Shown in pieces: positions 63,841 to 64,000 of a stretch of DNA of 64,000 bases. A program made the translations under genes and the position numbers. The stretch is from Symbiodinium natans (Eukaryota; Sar; Dinophyceae; Suessiales; Symbiodiniaceae). The first letter of the stretch is position 1; each line of letters begins with the position of its first letter. Location of the stretch: contig CAJNDS010002780.1 in the NCBI GenBank assembly GCA_905221605.1, positions 172,501 through 236,500 on the forward strand, read 5' to 3'. The notes below the pieces were generated by a model. That model did no database searches. It was not told the origin of the DNA and saw only the letters and a program-made list of their open reading frames with translations.

Positions 63841-64000
63841 GGCAAAGCTACTTGATATAAACCGCTTTAAGACCCAGTATGTACTATTTAGGTACATGGA
63901 TCCTTAGGGTGAACTGAACCAGCAAGGAAATCAGAAGGCTGATGGTTCTTTTTTCGTATGTTTGTTGTTTTGTTTTTTTTCGTGTTTTTCCGGTTTTAGG

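Overview
The window looks like nuclear DNA of an alveolate protist, most probably a dinoflagellate (I would guess the Suessiales/Symbiodiniaceae side, moderate confidence). The reasons are the plant/dinoflagellate-type telomere heptamer TTTAGGG/CCCTAAA scattered through almost all of it in both orientations, introns with GT, GC or GA donors and AG acceptors, many short fold-back elements that sit as introns (introners), tandemly duplicated genes, triple-AP2-domain proteins and a LINE-type RNase H frame. No bacterial features, rRNA, tRNA or CRISPR were recognised. All exon calls were made by eye from reading frame, codon content and splice-site logic; none was checked against transcripts.

Layout. 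0-6 kb: small exons on both strands, including an S1-like RNA-binding exon, two inverted copies of one repeat, and AT-rich and minisatellite DNA. 6-12.3 kb: dense interstitial telomeric repeats (ITS) with exon-sized coding islands between them. 12.4-15.15 kb: the best-supported gene, whose exons 3-9 form one uninterrupted frame of 489 codons (stop included), encode six C-x4-C...C-x2-H repeats, and are separated by four ITS-containing introns and two fold-back introns. 15-25 kb: more ITS, coding islands and several fold-back (MITE-like) families. 25.5-27.6 kb: a second probable gene cut by ITS introns. 28.7-29.6 kb: two further coding islands. 34.4-35.8 kb: a minus-strand RNase H frame of retroelement origin. 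36.6-41.3 and 42.7-46.5 kb: two copies of a large tandem unit, each with a coiled-coil gene and a triple-AP2 gene; a third, partial copy lies at 61.8-62.9 kb. 46.8-49.9 kb: ITS. 50-58.8 kb: an ITS-poor mosaic of diverged duplicated blocks. 58.8-64 kb: ITS, partial unit C and simple repeats.

Main observation. The telomeric repeats are not random debris. Many ITS are flanked by 5-22 bp direct repeats like target-site duplications, several of these have the form AG|N...AG|N, and deleting one flank plus the ITS restores an open, in-phase coding sequence. Paralogous copies within the window also give filled and empty sites, some extended from a pre-existing GGG or CCCT seed. I infer that telomeric DNA was inserted repeatedly at breaks or nicks and in many cases became a spliceosomal intron, so that ITS act as introner-like intron-gain agents alongside ordinary fold-back introners.
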